Shown here: piece after piece, positions 1-8,081 of the stretch
Layout of the letters: each line of letters begins with the position of its first letter
Position numbering within the stretch: position 1 is the stretch's first letter
Assembly (NCBI RefSeq): GCF_018780585.1
Contig: NZ_JADMJL010000012.1
Span: 54,549 to 118,548, forward strand
Source: Methyloversatilis discipulorum
GTDB lineage: Bacteria; Pseudomonadota; Gammaproteobacteria; Burkholderiales; Rhodocyclaceae
Length of the DNA stretch: 64,000 nucleotides
Direction: 5' to 3'
The notes under the pieces: model-generated
Database searches by the model: none
What the model was told of the DNA's origin: nothing
What the model saw: only the letters and a program-made list of their open reading frames with translations
Made by a program: the position numbers and the translations under genes

Positions 1-25
1 CGCTGGTAGAGCGCTGCCGAGTTTT

Positions 26-63
26 CGGCGATGCGCTGCGCAGATGAACGCAGCGCATCGCCG
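26..63. repeat. Long perfect inverted repeat in the leader of the first LLM gene
   Basis: Positions 26-40 and 49-63 are exact reverse complements (15 bp arms) around an 8-nt loop at 41-48. No T-run follows, so it is not a classical terminator. It lies about 90-125 bp upstream of the -24 element at 149, where a sigma-54 activator would bind. A shorter alternative hairpin, 16-20 with 25-29, shares bases with the left arm. It could be an enhancer site or the stem of a terminator of an upstream gene outside the window. Confidence 0.6.
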
Positions 64-148
64 TTCCGCCCTGATCGTCATCCGTGCACCAGTCGCCCGG
101 CCTTTCGGGTGGCCGGTCTGCGGGGCAGGGTGTTTTCCTGGGCGCATG

Positions 149-164
149 TGGCACGGCGGTTGCT
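149..164 (+). promoter_or_regulatory. Sigma-54 promoter (-24/-12) for the first LLM gene
   Basis: The sequence TGGCACGGCGGTTGCT matches the sigma-54 consensus TGGCACG-N4-TTGCW at every defined base, with GG at 150-151 and GC at 162-163 exactly 10 nt apart. Transcription would begin near 175, leaving a leader of about 50 nt before the ATG at 226. It is the best consensus match of the six such sites in the window. Confidence 0.8.
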
Positions 165-225
165 GAACCGCTGCCCACCGGCCGGCCGCATCGCGCGGCT
201 GCGCAGAACACCACAGGAGCCGCAC

Positions 226-1350
226 ATGAGCACATCCGAATCGGGCACCGTTGCCCTTGACGCCGGCGAAGTCGAATTCGTCGGCGGGCTGTTCCCCCGC
301 AATCAGCTGGCCGGCCCCGGTGGCGGCCAGCAGACCGGCTTCGATCTCGCATGGTTGCGCGATCTGGCGCGCGCGCACGAACACGCAGGCTTCGACCGCG
401 TGCTGATCGCCAACGGCATCGACGCGCAGTGGATCGCCGCCTACGCCGCCGCGCAGACCGAGCGGCTTGGCTTCATGATCGCCCATCGTCCGGCGCTGCA
501 GGCGCCGACGCTGGCGGCACGCAGCTTTGCCACGCTGGACCACGTCACCGGCGGCCGCATCCGTCTGCATGCCATCACCGGCATCACCGCCGAGCCGCAG
601 TACGGCGACTATCTGGTCGATAAGGACGAGCGCTACGCGCGCACTGGCGAGTACCTCGACATCGTCCGTCGCACCTGGACCTCGGATGAACCCTTCGACT
701 ACGAAGGCAAGTACTTCACGATCAAGGGCGGCTTCTCGCCGGTCAAGCCGCTGCAGGCGCCGCACATTCCGATCTCTTTCGGCGGTTCGTCCGACGCGGC
801 TTATCACATCGCGGTGCGCCACGCCGACCTGTACGCCTTCTGGGGCGAGCCGCTGGTCGACTCGAAGGAGCAGGTGGCCAAGCTGCACGCGGCGGCAGCG
901 GCCGCCGGCGTCGCGTCGCCACGCATCAGCCTGTCAGTGCGGCTCATCGTCGGCCCGACCGAGGAGATCGCCTGGCAGCGCGCGAACGACATCGTCGGCG
1001 CGCTGAAGAAGAACTACCAGGCGGTGCCAGGCCGGGTGCAAGGCACCGGCACCAAACGCCTGCTGGCAGCCGCCGAGCGCGGCGAGCGGCATGACCGCGC
1101 GCTGTGGATGCCGACCGCCACTGCGGTCGGCGGCACGCACGATTCGACTGCTCTGGTCGGCACGCCGGACACCATCGTGCAGGCGCTGCTCGACTACCAC
1201 GACATCGGCGTCACCACCTTCCTGAACCGCGGCTACGACCCGTTGCACGACACACTCGACTATGGCCGCTGGATCATTCCGGTGGTGCGCGAGGAAGCGC
1301 GTCGTCGTGCGCAGCAGAAAGCCGAACAGGCGCGCCGCAGCGCCGCCTGA
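226..1350 (+). CDS. LLM-class flavin-dependent monooxygenase (SsuD-like), copy 1
   Basis: Predicted 374-residue cytoplasmic FMNH2-dependent monooxygenase of the luciferase-like TIM-barrel family, probably cleaving a C-S bond of an organosulfur compound. The ATG at 226 follows AGGAG at 215-219; the open frame runs further upstream but lacks a ribosome site there. Family signatures are an N-terminal VGGLFPRNQ strand (about residues 19-27), the HAGFDRVLI segment and an SVRLIVGPTEE strand near residue 235. Compared with SsuD, the active-site Cys is absent and the His of the R-x-H pair is Ile, so the substrate is unlikely to be a simple alkanesulfonate. The next gene is a close paralogue 34 bp downstream. 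The exact substrate is unknown. Confidence 0.9.
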   Translation: MSTSESGTVALDAGEVEFVGGLFPRNQLAGPGGGQQTGFDLAWLRDLARAHEHAGFDRVLIANGIDAQWIAAYAAAQTERLGFMIAHRPALQAPTLAARSFATLDHVTGGRIRLHAITGITAEPQYGDYLVDKDERYARTGEYLDIVRRTWTSDEPFDYEGKYFTIKGGFSPVKPLQAPHIPISFGGSSDAAYHIAVRHADLYAFWGEPLVDSKEQVAKLHAAAAAAGVASPRISLSVRLIVGPTEEIAWQRANDIVGALKKNYQAVPGRVQGTGTKRLLAAAERGERHDRALWMPTATAVGGTHDSTALVGTPDTIVQALLDYHDIGVTTFLNRGYDPLHDTLDYGRWIIPVVREEARRRAQQKAEQARRSAA

Positions 1351-1384
1351 TACCGCCACGACCCATCACGGAGAGGACACGACA

Positions 1385-2476
1385 ATGACCGTCGAATTCG
1401 TCGGGGGGCTGTTCCCCCGTAACCAGTTGGCGCCGCGCGGCGCCTACGGGCAGAAGCCCGACCTGAACTACCTGCGCGATCTGGCGCGCGCGCACGAACA
1501 CGCCGGCTTCGACCGCGTGCTGATCGCCAACGGCGGGCCGGATCCGGCTGTGCTGGCCGCCTATGCCGCGTCGCAGACCGAGCGACTGGGCTTCATGATT
1601 GCGCATCGCCCCGGCCTGGTCGCGCCCACCGTGGCGGCGCGCGCCTTCGCCACGCTGGATCACATCACCGGTGGCCGCATCCGGCTGCACGCCATCACAG
1701 GCCACGCAGCCGAACCCGAGCACGGCGACACCATCACCGACAAGAACGAGCGCTACGCGCAGGCCGACGAGTACCTCGACATCGTGCGCCGCACGTGGAC
1801 CGAAGACGCGCCCTTCGACTACGAAGGCAAGTTCTTCAACGTGAAAGGGGCATACTCGGCGCTCAAGCCGCTGCAGAAGCCGCACGTACCGATCTCGCTC
1901 GGCGGATCGAGCGACGCTGCCTACCGCGTCGCGGTCAAGCACACCGACCTGTACGCGCTGTGGGCCGAGCCGCGGGTCGACATCAAGGCGCGCATCGACA
2001 AGCTGAAAGCGATCGCCGCCGAAGCCGGCGTCGAGGCGCCGCGCGTCAGCCTGTCGGTGCGCCTGATCATCGGCGAGACCGAGGATCTGGCCTGGACCAA
2101 GGCGAAGGACATCGCCGCCACGCTCAAGCGCAACCACGACGCCAACGTGGCGCGCATAGACCGCGGCCACAGCGGTGGCGCCCAGCGCCAGGTCGACGTG
2201 GCCGAACGCGGCGAGGTGCACGACAAGGCGCTGTACTACGGTACGTCGAGCGCAATTGGCTTCGGCACCGACTCGACCTCGCTGGTCGGCACGCCGGACA
2301 CCATCGTCGAGTCACTGCTCGCCTACTACGACCTCGGCGTCACCACCTTCCTGAACCGTGGCTACGATCCGCTGTACGACGCCATCGACTACGGCCGCTG
2401 GATCATCCCGGCGGTGCGTGAGGAAGTGGCCCGCCGCGAACAGGAAGCAGCACGGCGCCAGTCGGCAGCTGCGTGA
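1385..2476 (+). CDS. LLM-class flavin-dependent monooxygenase (SsuD-like), copy 2
   Basis: Predicted 363-residue FMNH2-dependent monooxygenase, closely similar to the preceding gene along its whole length: the VGGLFPRNQLA opening, HEHAGFDRVLIANG and FLNRGYDPL segments are all shared. The pair is therefore a tandem duplication. ATG at 1385 is preceded by GGAGAGGA at 1370-1377. Like its neighbour it has Ile where SsuD has the active-site His. The two may form a heteromeric enzyme or act on related substrates; that is inference. It is co-transcribed with copy 1. Confidence 0.9.
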   Translation: MTVEFVGGLFPRNQLAPRGAYGQKPDLNYLRDLARAHEHAGFDRVLIANGGPDPAVLAAYAASQTERLGFMIAHRPGLVAPTVAARAFATLDHITGGRIRLHAITGHAAEPEHGDTITDKNERYAQADEYLDIVRRTWTEDAPFDYEGKFFNVKGAYSALKPLQKPHVPISLGGSSDAAYRVAVKHTDLYALWAEPRVDIKARIDKLKAIAAEAGVEAPRVSLSVRLIIGETEDLAWTKAKDIAATLKRNHDANVARIDRGHSGGAQRQVDVAERGEVHDKALYYGTSSAIGFGTDSTSLVGTPDTIVESLLAYYDLGVTTFLNRGYDPLYDAIDYGRWIIPAVREEVARREQEAARRQSAAA

Positions 2477-2516
2477 TCGGCAGGCCCGGCGCAGGTCACT
2501 GCACCGGGTCATGCAT

Positions 2517-2539
2517 CCTCATGCCTGCAGGGCATGAGG
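2517..2539 (+). terminator. Stem-loop after the LLM pair
   Basis: A perfect 9-bp stem (2517-2525 with 2531-2539) with a 5-nt loop lies 40 bp after the second LLM stop codon. No U-run follows, so it may be a weak terminator or an mRNA 3'-end stabiliser rather than a full stop. Confidence 0.4.
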
Positions 2540-2619
2540 GCATAAGCAGAGCCGGACAGGCGGAAGGCGGTATCGTTGTGCACTGTTGCCGTCGCCCGTG
2601 TCGTCTGCCCCCGCCTGCC

Positions 2620-2961
2620 ATGAGTCTTGCCGTCGTCTGTCTCTGCGCCGAATGGTGCGGTACCTGTCGTGATTTCCGTGCTGCCTTCGACGACGTCGCC
2701 CGTCAATGGCCCGACGCCGGCTTTGTCTGGGCCGACATCGAGACGCACGAAGAGCTGCTGGATGAGCTGGGCATAGAGATCGAGAACTTCCCCACCGTGC
2801 TGATCGCCTCCGGCGCCGGCAGCGCCCTTCATTTCGCCGGCCCGATCACGCCCTTTGCCGACACGCTGCAGCGGCTCTGCCGCACAGCCGCAGCCGGCGA
2901 CCTTCCGACAAGCCAGGCGTCGACCTGGAAGACGCTGCTGACCACACTGATCCGGATGTAG
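2620..2961 (+). CDS. Thioredoxin-like protein (WCGTC)
   Basis: A small 113-residue cytoplasmic thioredoxin-fold protein with active site W12-C-G-T-C16 and the cis-proline segment NFPTVLI near residue 62. No signal peptide is seen. The start at ATG 2620 was chosen because the fold begins directly with the first strand (SLAVVCLCAEW); the frame is open further upstream but that part does not look coding. The CGTC redox pair differs from the CGPC of housekeeping thioredoxin. It sits between monooxygenase and transporter genes of a sulfur-scavenging cluster, so a role in thiol or sulfite redox chemistry is plausible but unproven. Confidence 0.8.
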   Translation: MSLAVVCLCAEWCGTCRDFRAAFDDVARQWPDAGFVWADIETHEELLDELGIEIENFPTVLIASGAGSALHFAGPITPFADTLQRLCRTAAAGDLPTSQASTWKTLLTTLIRM

Positions 2962-3246
2962 ACGCGAGCACCGGTCGCGCTCTGGCCCGATGGCTGGGCG
3001 CCGTCGGTTGCTGCGGCCCCGAGCGCGACCCATGACCCCCCGTTCGAGAACCCGGGCGGCAGGTGTGTGATCTGCTAGGTGCTTCATCCAGGCAGTCCTT
3101 CTGGATCCGGTCCGCGGCGGGAGCCGTGACACGTGTGGGCGCCTGGCCACATCGCGATGCAGTGTGGGTTTGCGTGACCGTTCGTGGCGAGGATGCCGAG
3201 GTGGCTGTTGATCCGGTTCGCATTGCGACCATTGCCGAGCCGAGAC

Positions 3247-3283
3247 TGCGCGGATCGGCGCAGCGCGCTGTGCGCGGATCGGC
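3247..3283. repeat. Tandem 13-bp direct repeat upstream of a sigma-54-type promoter
   Basis: TGCGCGGATCGGC occurs at 3247-3259 and again at 3271-3283, 24 bp apart, with a GCGC-rich inverted segment between. The repeat is 100-135 bp upstream of the GG at 3383, a usual distance for an activator site. Confidence 0.5.
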
Positions 3284-3381
3284 AGCCGTTGCAGTCCGAC
3301 GCCGCACCGGAGCTCGAACAAGATCGGTTCGTCTTGCGCAAAAGTCCGCCGGTGAAGGATCTGCGCCGGCTGCTCGCGTTT

Positions 3382-3397
3382 CGGCATCCTTCTTGCA
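3382..3397 (+). promoter_or_regulatory. Sigma-54-type promoter for the ABC importer/LLM operon
   Basis: CGGCATCCTTCTTGCA has GG at 3383-3384 and GC at 3395-3396 with the required 10-nt spacing, and a full TTGCA at -12. The -24 half is GGCAT instead of GGCAC, so the match is moderate. The start codon of the binding protein lies 66 bp downstream. Confidence 0.55.
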
Positions 3398-3462
3398 ATG
3401 CAGCGAACAGATCCGGGGCGGACATCCTGTCTGCCCCCATTCAACGCAGCAGGAAGGTCATC

Positions 3463-4605
3463 ATGTCGCTCTCTCCCCGACTGTTCGGTTGGGCACTTGC
3501 CGTCGCATTCGCGTTTGGCGGCTATCTCGCATTGCGTCCGTCGGAGGAGGCTGGACGGCCTCAAGTGGCATTGGAACAGCAGGCCACAGTGACGGCGGGT
3601 ACGCCTGAGGCAAGCACGCTCACCATTGCCACCATCTCGACGCCCTTCCAGGGCAAGCAGGTCTATAGCGGCGCCACCCAGATCGTGCTCGAACAGGGCT
3701 GGCTGGAAGCCGAGCTCGCCAAGCGCGGCGTGACGCTGAAGATCGAGCCGGTGTCGCCGGCGGTTGGCGGCCCGCAGATCAATGAGGGCTTCGCCGCCAA
3801 GCGCATCGACTTTGCCGCCTACGGCGACTTCCCGGCGTTGATCGCCAAGGCCGGTGGCGTGGACATCCGCTCGGTGCTGTCGCCGGGGCAGGGCAACAAC
3901 GCCTATCTGGTGGTGCGCAGGGGTCTGGACGTGAAGTCGATCAAGGACCTGAAGGGCAGGTCCATCGCCATTCACCGTGGCCGTCCGTGGGAGCTGACGC
4001 TGGCCAAGCTGCTCGACGCCAACGGCCTGACACTGAATGACTTCAAGGTGTACAACCTGAACCCGCAGGCGGGCCACGCGGCGCTGGCGTCCGGCAAGGT
4101 CGATGCGACCTTCACCTTGAGCGAGGCGCTGGTGACCGAACAGCAGGGCGCCGGCACCATCATCTGGTCCACCAAGGACGCGCCGCTGCACTGGAAGATG
4201 CGCACCGGCCTGTGGGCGCGGCACGACTTCACGGAACAGCATCCGGACATCACGCAACTGGTGGTGGCGGCCTACGTAAAGGCGGCGCACTGGCAGTCCC
4301 AGGAGGCCAACCGCGATGCGGTGCTGCAGATGGCTTCGCGCGGCAACCTGCCGGTGGAACTGATCGCGCGCGACTATGACGATCCGCGCCTGGGCTGGAA
4401 GGACCGTTTCTCGCCACTGCTCGACGGCTTCTACCGCCAGCACTTCCGTGACGTTGCAGCCTACATCCACGACAACGGCCTGGTGCAGAAGCACGTGCCG
4501 GTCGAGGACATCATCGATGACCGCTTTCTCAATGCGGCGCTCAAAGAACTGTCGTTCGAGGGCTACTGGAGCGCCCAGTCCGAACAGCAGGTGGCGGCGA
4601 AGTGA
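3463..4605 (+). CDS. ABC transporter substrate-binding protein (nitrate/sulfonate/taurine type)
   Basis: A 380-residue periplasmic binding protein of the NMT1/SsuA family. An N-terminal hydrophobic segment (about residues 8-25) serves as signal or anchor, and the mature domain begins with STLTIATISTPFQG. ATG 3463 has AGGAAGG at 3451-3457. The stop overlaps the next permease start (GTGA), so translation is coupled. Because it is followed by two permeases, one ATPase and two LLM monooxygenases, the ligand is probably an organosulfur compound; this is inferred from context only. Confidence 0.88.
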   Translation: MSLSPRLFGWALAVAFAFGGYLALRPSEEAGRPQVALEQQATVTAGTPEASTLTIATISTPFQGKQVYSGATQIVLEQGWLEAELAKRGVTLKIEPVSPAVGGPQINEGFAAKRIDFAAYGDFPALIAKAGGVDIRSVLSPGQGNNAYLVVRRGLDVKSIKDLKGRSIAIHRGRPWELTLAKLLDANGLTLNDFKVYNLNPQAGHAALASGKVDATFTLSEALVTEQQGAGTIIWSTKDAPLHWKMRTGLWARHDFTEQHPDITQLVVAAYVKAAHWQSQEANRDAVLQMASRGNLPVELIARDYDDPRLGWKDRFSPLLDGFYRQHFRDVAAYIHDNGLVQKHVPVEDIIDDRFLNAALKELSFEGYWSAQSEQQVAAK

Positions 4606-5384
4606 GCGGCGGGACCCCGTCTGCGAAGACCGTCGTGACGATGGCTTCGCCGCTATGCGTTCTGCTGCTGTGGCACGGGCTGACCGCCGCGCGCGTGTTT
4701 CCACCGGAGGTGCTGGTGTCGCCGCAGGCGGTGCTGGCGGCCTTTGACAGCCTGATCCGCACCGGTGAACTGGCGCGCCATCTGGGCGAAAGTCTGCAGC
4801 GCCTGCTTTGGGGCTTCGGCATCGGCAGCGGCAGTGGCCTGCTGTTCGGGCTGGCGATGGCGCTGTCGGTCACGTTCTCTCGCCTGTTCGATCCGCTGTT
4901 CCAGGCGCTGCGCCAGGTGCCGGTGCTGGCATTCATCCCGTTGCTCATCCTGGTGTTCGGCATCGACGAGGTGTTCAAGATCGTCATCATCGCCAAGGCC
5001 GCCTTTTTCCCGACAGCGCTGTCCACGCTGGACGGTGTGCGCGGCGTGCCTAAAGCGTGGTTCGAGGTGGCGCGGATCTATCGCACGCCGCTGCCGGCGC
5101 TGGTGTGGCGCGTGCTGATTCCAGCCACCGTACCGGCGGTGCTGTCCGGCGTGCGTCTGAGCCTGACACGCGCGTGGCTGGTGCTGGTGGCTGCGGAACT
5201 GATCGTCGCCGACAGTGGTATCGGGCAGATGATGGAAATGGGCCGACAGATGTTCCGGCTCGACGTGGTGATGGTCGGCGTCATCGTTGCCGGCGTCATC
5301 GGCTTCGCGCTCGACCGCGGCTTCGTGCTGCTGCAGGCGCGCATGCAGCGCTGGCGGCCTCCTGCGACGGGAGCGGCCGCATGA
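4602..5384 (+). CDS. ABC transporter permease (SsuC/TauC family), first of a pair
   Basis: A 260-residue inner-membrane permease with five to six hydrophobic segments and the EAA-loop region EVARIYRTPLPALVWRVLIP near residues 154-173 that contacts the ATPase. It starts with GTG at 4602, overlapping the upstream stop by 4 nt, and its own stop overlaps the next start (ATGA). Most SsuC-type importers use one permease gene as a homodimer; here two different permeases follow each other, suggesting a heterodimeric channel. Confidence 0.87.
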   Translation: MSGGTPSAKTVVTMASPLCVLLLWHGLTAARVFPPEVLVSPQAVLAAFDSLIRTGELARHLGESLQRLLWGFGIGSGSGLLFGLAMALSVTFSRLFDPLFQALRQVPVLAFIPLLILVFGIDEVFKIVIIAKAAFFPTALSTLDGVRGVPKAWFEVARIYRTPLPALVWRVLIPATVPAVLSGVRLSLTRAWLVLVAAELIVADSGIGQMMEMGRQMFRLDVVMVGVIVAGVIGFALDRGFVLLQARMQRWRPPATGAAA

Positions 5385-6163
5385 AGGCGCACGCACTGTA
5401 CGGCGCGGCCGGACGCCTCGCACTCGGTCTTATCGTGCCGCTGGCGCTGTTCGCGCTATGGGACCATCAGGCGCGCAACGGTGGTGCGAACGCATTCGCC
5501 TTCGTGTCGGCCGCGCAGGTCGGCAGGGCGCTGCGCGAGCTGCTGCACTCGGGTGATCTGGCGCTGGCCTATGGCTCGAGCCTCAAGAACGCGTTCGGCG
5601 GCCTGTTCTGGGGCAGCCTTGCCGGCCTGCTGACCGGCGCCGCGATGGCACTGGTGCGACCGGTGGACTGGGCGTTGACGCCGATCTATCACAGCTTCCG
5701 CCAGGTGCCGCTGCTCGGATGGCTGCCGCTGATCGGACTGTGGTTCGGCAGTGGCGACCTGTCCAAGCTCATCGTCATCGGCCTCTCCGCCTTCTATCCG
5801 GCGGTGCTCTACACCTACGAGGGGCTGAAGGGCGTCGAGGCGCGCATGCTTGAAGTGGGGCAGCTTTACCGGCTGACGGCCTGGCAGACGTTCTGGACCA
5901 TACGCTGGCCGTCGGCGCTGCCGTCGATCTTCACCGGTCTGCTGCAATCGCTGGCCTTTGCCTGGATCGCCACCATCGGTGTCGAACTGCTGTTCCCGAG
6001 CGGCTTCGGCCTCGGCACCGTCATGCAGCACGGCCAGCTGCAGGCGCGGCTGGACATCGTCGTCGTCTGCATCGTCGTCGTCGGTCTGACCGGCTTCCTG
6101 ATCAATCTTCTCGTGTCGCGGCTGAGCCGTCACGCACTGCGCTGGCGCGCCGTACGCAGCTGA
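5381..6163 (+). CDS. ABC transporter permease (SsuC/TauC family), second of a pair
   Basis: A 260-residue integral membrane protein of the same family as the preceding permease but clearly diverged. It has hydrophobic helices throughout and an EAA-type loop (LEVGQLYRLTAWQTFWTIRW). ATG 5381 overlaps the stop of the first permease. Forty bases separate it from the ATPase gene. It probably forms the second half of the membrane channel. Confidence 0.87.
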   Translation: MKAHALYGAAGRLALGLIVPLALFALWDHQARNGGANAFAFVSAAQVGRALRELLHSGDLALAYGSSLKNAFGGLFWGSLAGLLTGAAMALVRPVDWALTPIYHSFRQVPLLGWLPLIGLWFGSGDLSKLIVIGLSAFYPAVLYTYEGLKGVEARMLEVGQLYRLTAWQTFWTIRWPSALPSIFTGLLQSLAFAWIATIGVELLFPSGFGLGTVMQHGQLQARLDIVVVCIVVVGLTGFLINLLVSRLSRHALRWRAVRS

Positions 6164-6203
6164 CGGCCCGTGGCCGAAACACGAAACTGAAAGCCCATTC
6201 CCC

Positions 6204-7067
6204 ATGAGCATCGACCCCCGCCACTCCGCGCCGCCGGCACAGTCGCCTCTGCGCCAGACCGGCGCGCTGTCGCTGAAGGACGTGCGCAAGCACTTCGACT
6301 TCAAGGACCGCGCACTGACCGTGCTGACCGGATTCAATCTCGACGTGAGGCCGGGCGAGTTCCTCAGCATCGTCGGCCCCTCGGGCTGCGGCAAGTCGAC
6401 CCTGCTGCGCCTCATCTCGGGCCTCGACGACGCCTATGAGGGGAGCATCACGCTCGACGGCACGCGCGTGGCCGGCACTTCGCTCGAGCGCGGGCTGGTG
6501 TTCCAGGACCACCGCCTTTTCCCTTGGATGACGCTGGAAGACAACATTGGCTTCGCGCTGATCCGCCGCGATCTGTCAAAGGTTGCGCGTAATCGGCTGG
6601 TGCGCGATCACATCGCGCTGGTCGGGCTCGACGGCTTCGAGAAGGCTTACCCGCATCAGCTGTCGGGCGGCATGACGCAGCGCGCGGCGATCGCCCGTGC
6701 GCTGGTGAATGAACCCAAGGTGCTGCTGCTCGACGAACCCTTCGGCGCGCTCGACGCACTGACCCGCGTGCACATGCAGACCGAGTTGCAGCGCATCTGG
6801 ATGGCGCAGGGTTCGACCATGATCATGATCACGCACGACGTCGAAGAGGCGCTCTACCTCGGCGACCGGGTGGCGGTGATGCAGGCGCACCCGGGCCGCA
6901 TTACGCACATCGTCGATGTCGATCTGCCGCATCCGCGCGACCGAGCCTCGCCGCTGCTGCACCGGCTCAAGGACGACATCCTGGCCGAACTGACCGCGAC
7001 GCAGGCTGGCCGCGGCGATTCGGTCGTGCATCTCGCGCACCGCCGTGGCGATGCTGCGGCAGGCTGA
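6204..7067 (+). CDS. ABC transporter ATP-binding protein (SsuB/TauB family)
   Basis: A 287-residue ATPase subunit. Walker A GPSGCGKST lies near residue 58, the signature LSGGMTQRA near 153, Walker B VLLLDEPFGALD near 173 and the switch histidine in ITHDVEEA near 211. It energises the two permeases upstream. The length and the EEALYLGDRVAVM segment fit the nitrate/sulfonate/taurine class. It is the last transporter gene before two LLM oxygenases, 38 bp further on. Confidence 0.92.
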   Translation: MSIDPRHSAPPAQSPLRQTGALSLKDVRKHFDFKDRALTVLTGFNLDVRPGEFLSIVGPSGCGKSTLLRLISGLDDAYEGSITLDGTRVAGTSLERGLVFQDHRLFPWMTLEDNIGFALIRRDLSKVARNRLVRDHIALVGLDGFEKAYPHQLSGGMTQRAAIARALVNEPKVLLLDEPFGALDALTRVHMQTELQRIWMAQGSTMIMITHDVEEALYLGDRVAVMQAHPGRITHIVDVDLPHPRDRASPLLHRLKDDILAELTATQAGRGDSVVHLAHRRGDAAAG

Positions 7068-7105
7068 CCTTCACTCTCCGTAACGACGAACACAGGAGCA
7101 CTTCG

Positions 7106-8077
7106 ATGTCCGTTTCCTTCTATTGGCGACTGCCCGGGCCGGATGACGTCCGCAACCGCGCCTTCGACGCGCTGGCCGGCGGCAGCCCGGCGCGGCTGCC
7201 GGCCGTGCACGACATACGCAACGGTCGCTACGGCAGCTTCGACCACGTGGCGCAGGTGGCGCGTGCAGCGGAACTGGCGGCCTTCGACGGCATCATCGCC
7301 GCTGACGATCCCGGCGGCGACGCCTCGCTGATCACCCTCGGCGCGCTGGCGCGCGAAGTGCGCCGCGTGCGCCTGATCGCCACCTTCAGTCCGGGTATCG
7401 GCTCCGCCGTCTATGCGGCGAAAAAGGCGGTGAGTTTCCAGCGCTACACTGGCAACCGCTTCGGCTGGGCACTGCAGTCGGCACCCGACGCCGCTCGCCG
7501 TCGCAGCCTGGGTGACTTCGTCACCGATGCCGATCTGGCGACCCGACTGGAAGAGTTCCTCGTCGTTGCGCGCGGTGTCGTCGAGTCGGAACGATTCAGC
7601 TACGACGGCCGCTTCTTCGGCGTGCTCGACGGCGGTTTCCAGGGGCCGCTGTCCGGCCGTCCCTTCCCCGAGCTCACGCTGTCCGGTGACAGCGACGCCG
7701 CACTCGCTCAGTCAGCCCGCCTGGCCGACGTGCATGCCTTCAATCTAGGCACCACCGATCTGGCCGCTCGCATCGGCGCGCTGCACGCGCAGGCGCGTTC
7801 GCATGGCCGTACGGTCGAGGTGGCGCTGCGCGCGCGCATCGTTTCGCATCCGGACGGGCAGCGCGCACGACTCGAAGCGGCGCGCGCAGGCATTGCCGAC
7901 GCGCCGGACTTGATCACCGGCAGCTATGACGAGGTGGCCGCCCGCATCGAGGCGCTGCATGGGCTTGGCGTGCAGCGTTTCGAACTGTCGGCGCCGCGTT
8001 CGCTCGACGAGGTCTATCGCACCGGCGAACACGTGCTGCCGCGCGTGCGACGCCTGATCGGCAAGGAGGCCGCTTAA
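7106..8077 (+). CDS. LLM-class flavin-dependent oxidoreductase, short SsuD-like form
   Basis: A 323-residue luciferase-like protein, about 50-60 residues shorter than SsuD; the part before the final helices is trimmed. ATG 7106 is preceded by AGGAGC at 7093-7098. The SFYWRLPGPDD opening matches the next gene (FFWRLPTHGD), marking them as relatives. The SsuD Cys and R-x-H active-site residues are not conserved. Being short it may be a partner subunit rather than a complete enzyme, as LuxB is to LuxA; that is speculation. Confidence 0.85.
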   Translation: MSVSFYWRLPGPDDVRNRAFDALAGGSPARLPAVHDIRNGRYGSFDHVAQVARAAELAAFDGIIAADDPGGDASLITLGALAREVRRVRLIATFSPGIGSAVYAAKKAVSFQRYTGNRFGWALQSAPDAARRRSLGDFVTDADLATRLEEFLVVARGVVESERFSYDGRFFGVLDGGFQGPLSGRPFPELTLSGDSDAALAQSARLADVHAFNLGTTDLAARIGALHAQARSHGRTVEVALRARIVSHPDGQRARLEAARAGIADAPDLITGSYDEVAARIEALHGLGVQRFELSAPRSLDEVYRTGEHVLPRVRRLIGKEAA

Positions 8078-8081
8078 TCCC

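Larger units (their letters stand above)
2962..3462. other. 501-bp gene-free region with regulatory elements
   Basis: I see no convincing gene here. The open frames on both strands have unnatural composition and no ribosome site. It holds a tandem 13-bp direct repeat (3247-3283), the hexamer TGCCGA or its complement at 3194, 3233 and 3279, and a sigma-54-type promoter at 3382-3397, making it the control region for the following ABC operon. Confidence 0.6.

Noticed and set aside
1..60. tRNA-like folding at the left edge
   Set aside because: There is a strong hairpin but no cloverleaf, no T-loop GGTTCGAATCC pattern and no CCA end.
2509..4704. Very long minus-strand open frame (731 codons) opposite the ABC binding protein
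   Set aside because: It is antisense to a clear binding-protein gene, Arg/His/Gln-rich, with no family features; long shadow frames are common at this GC content.
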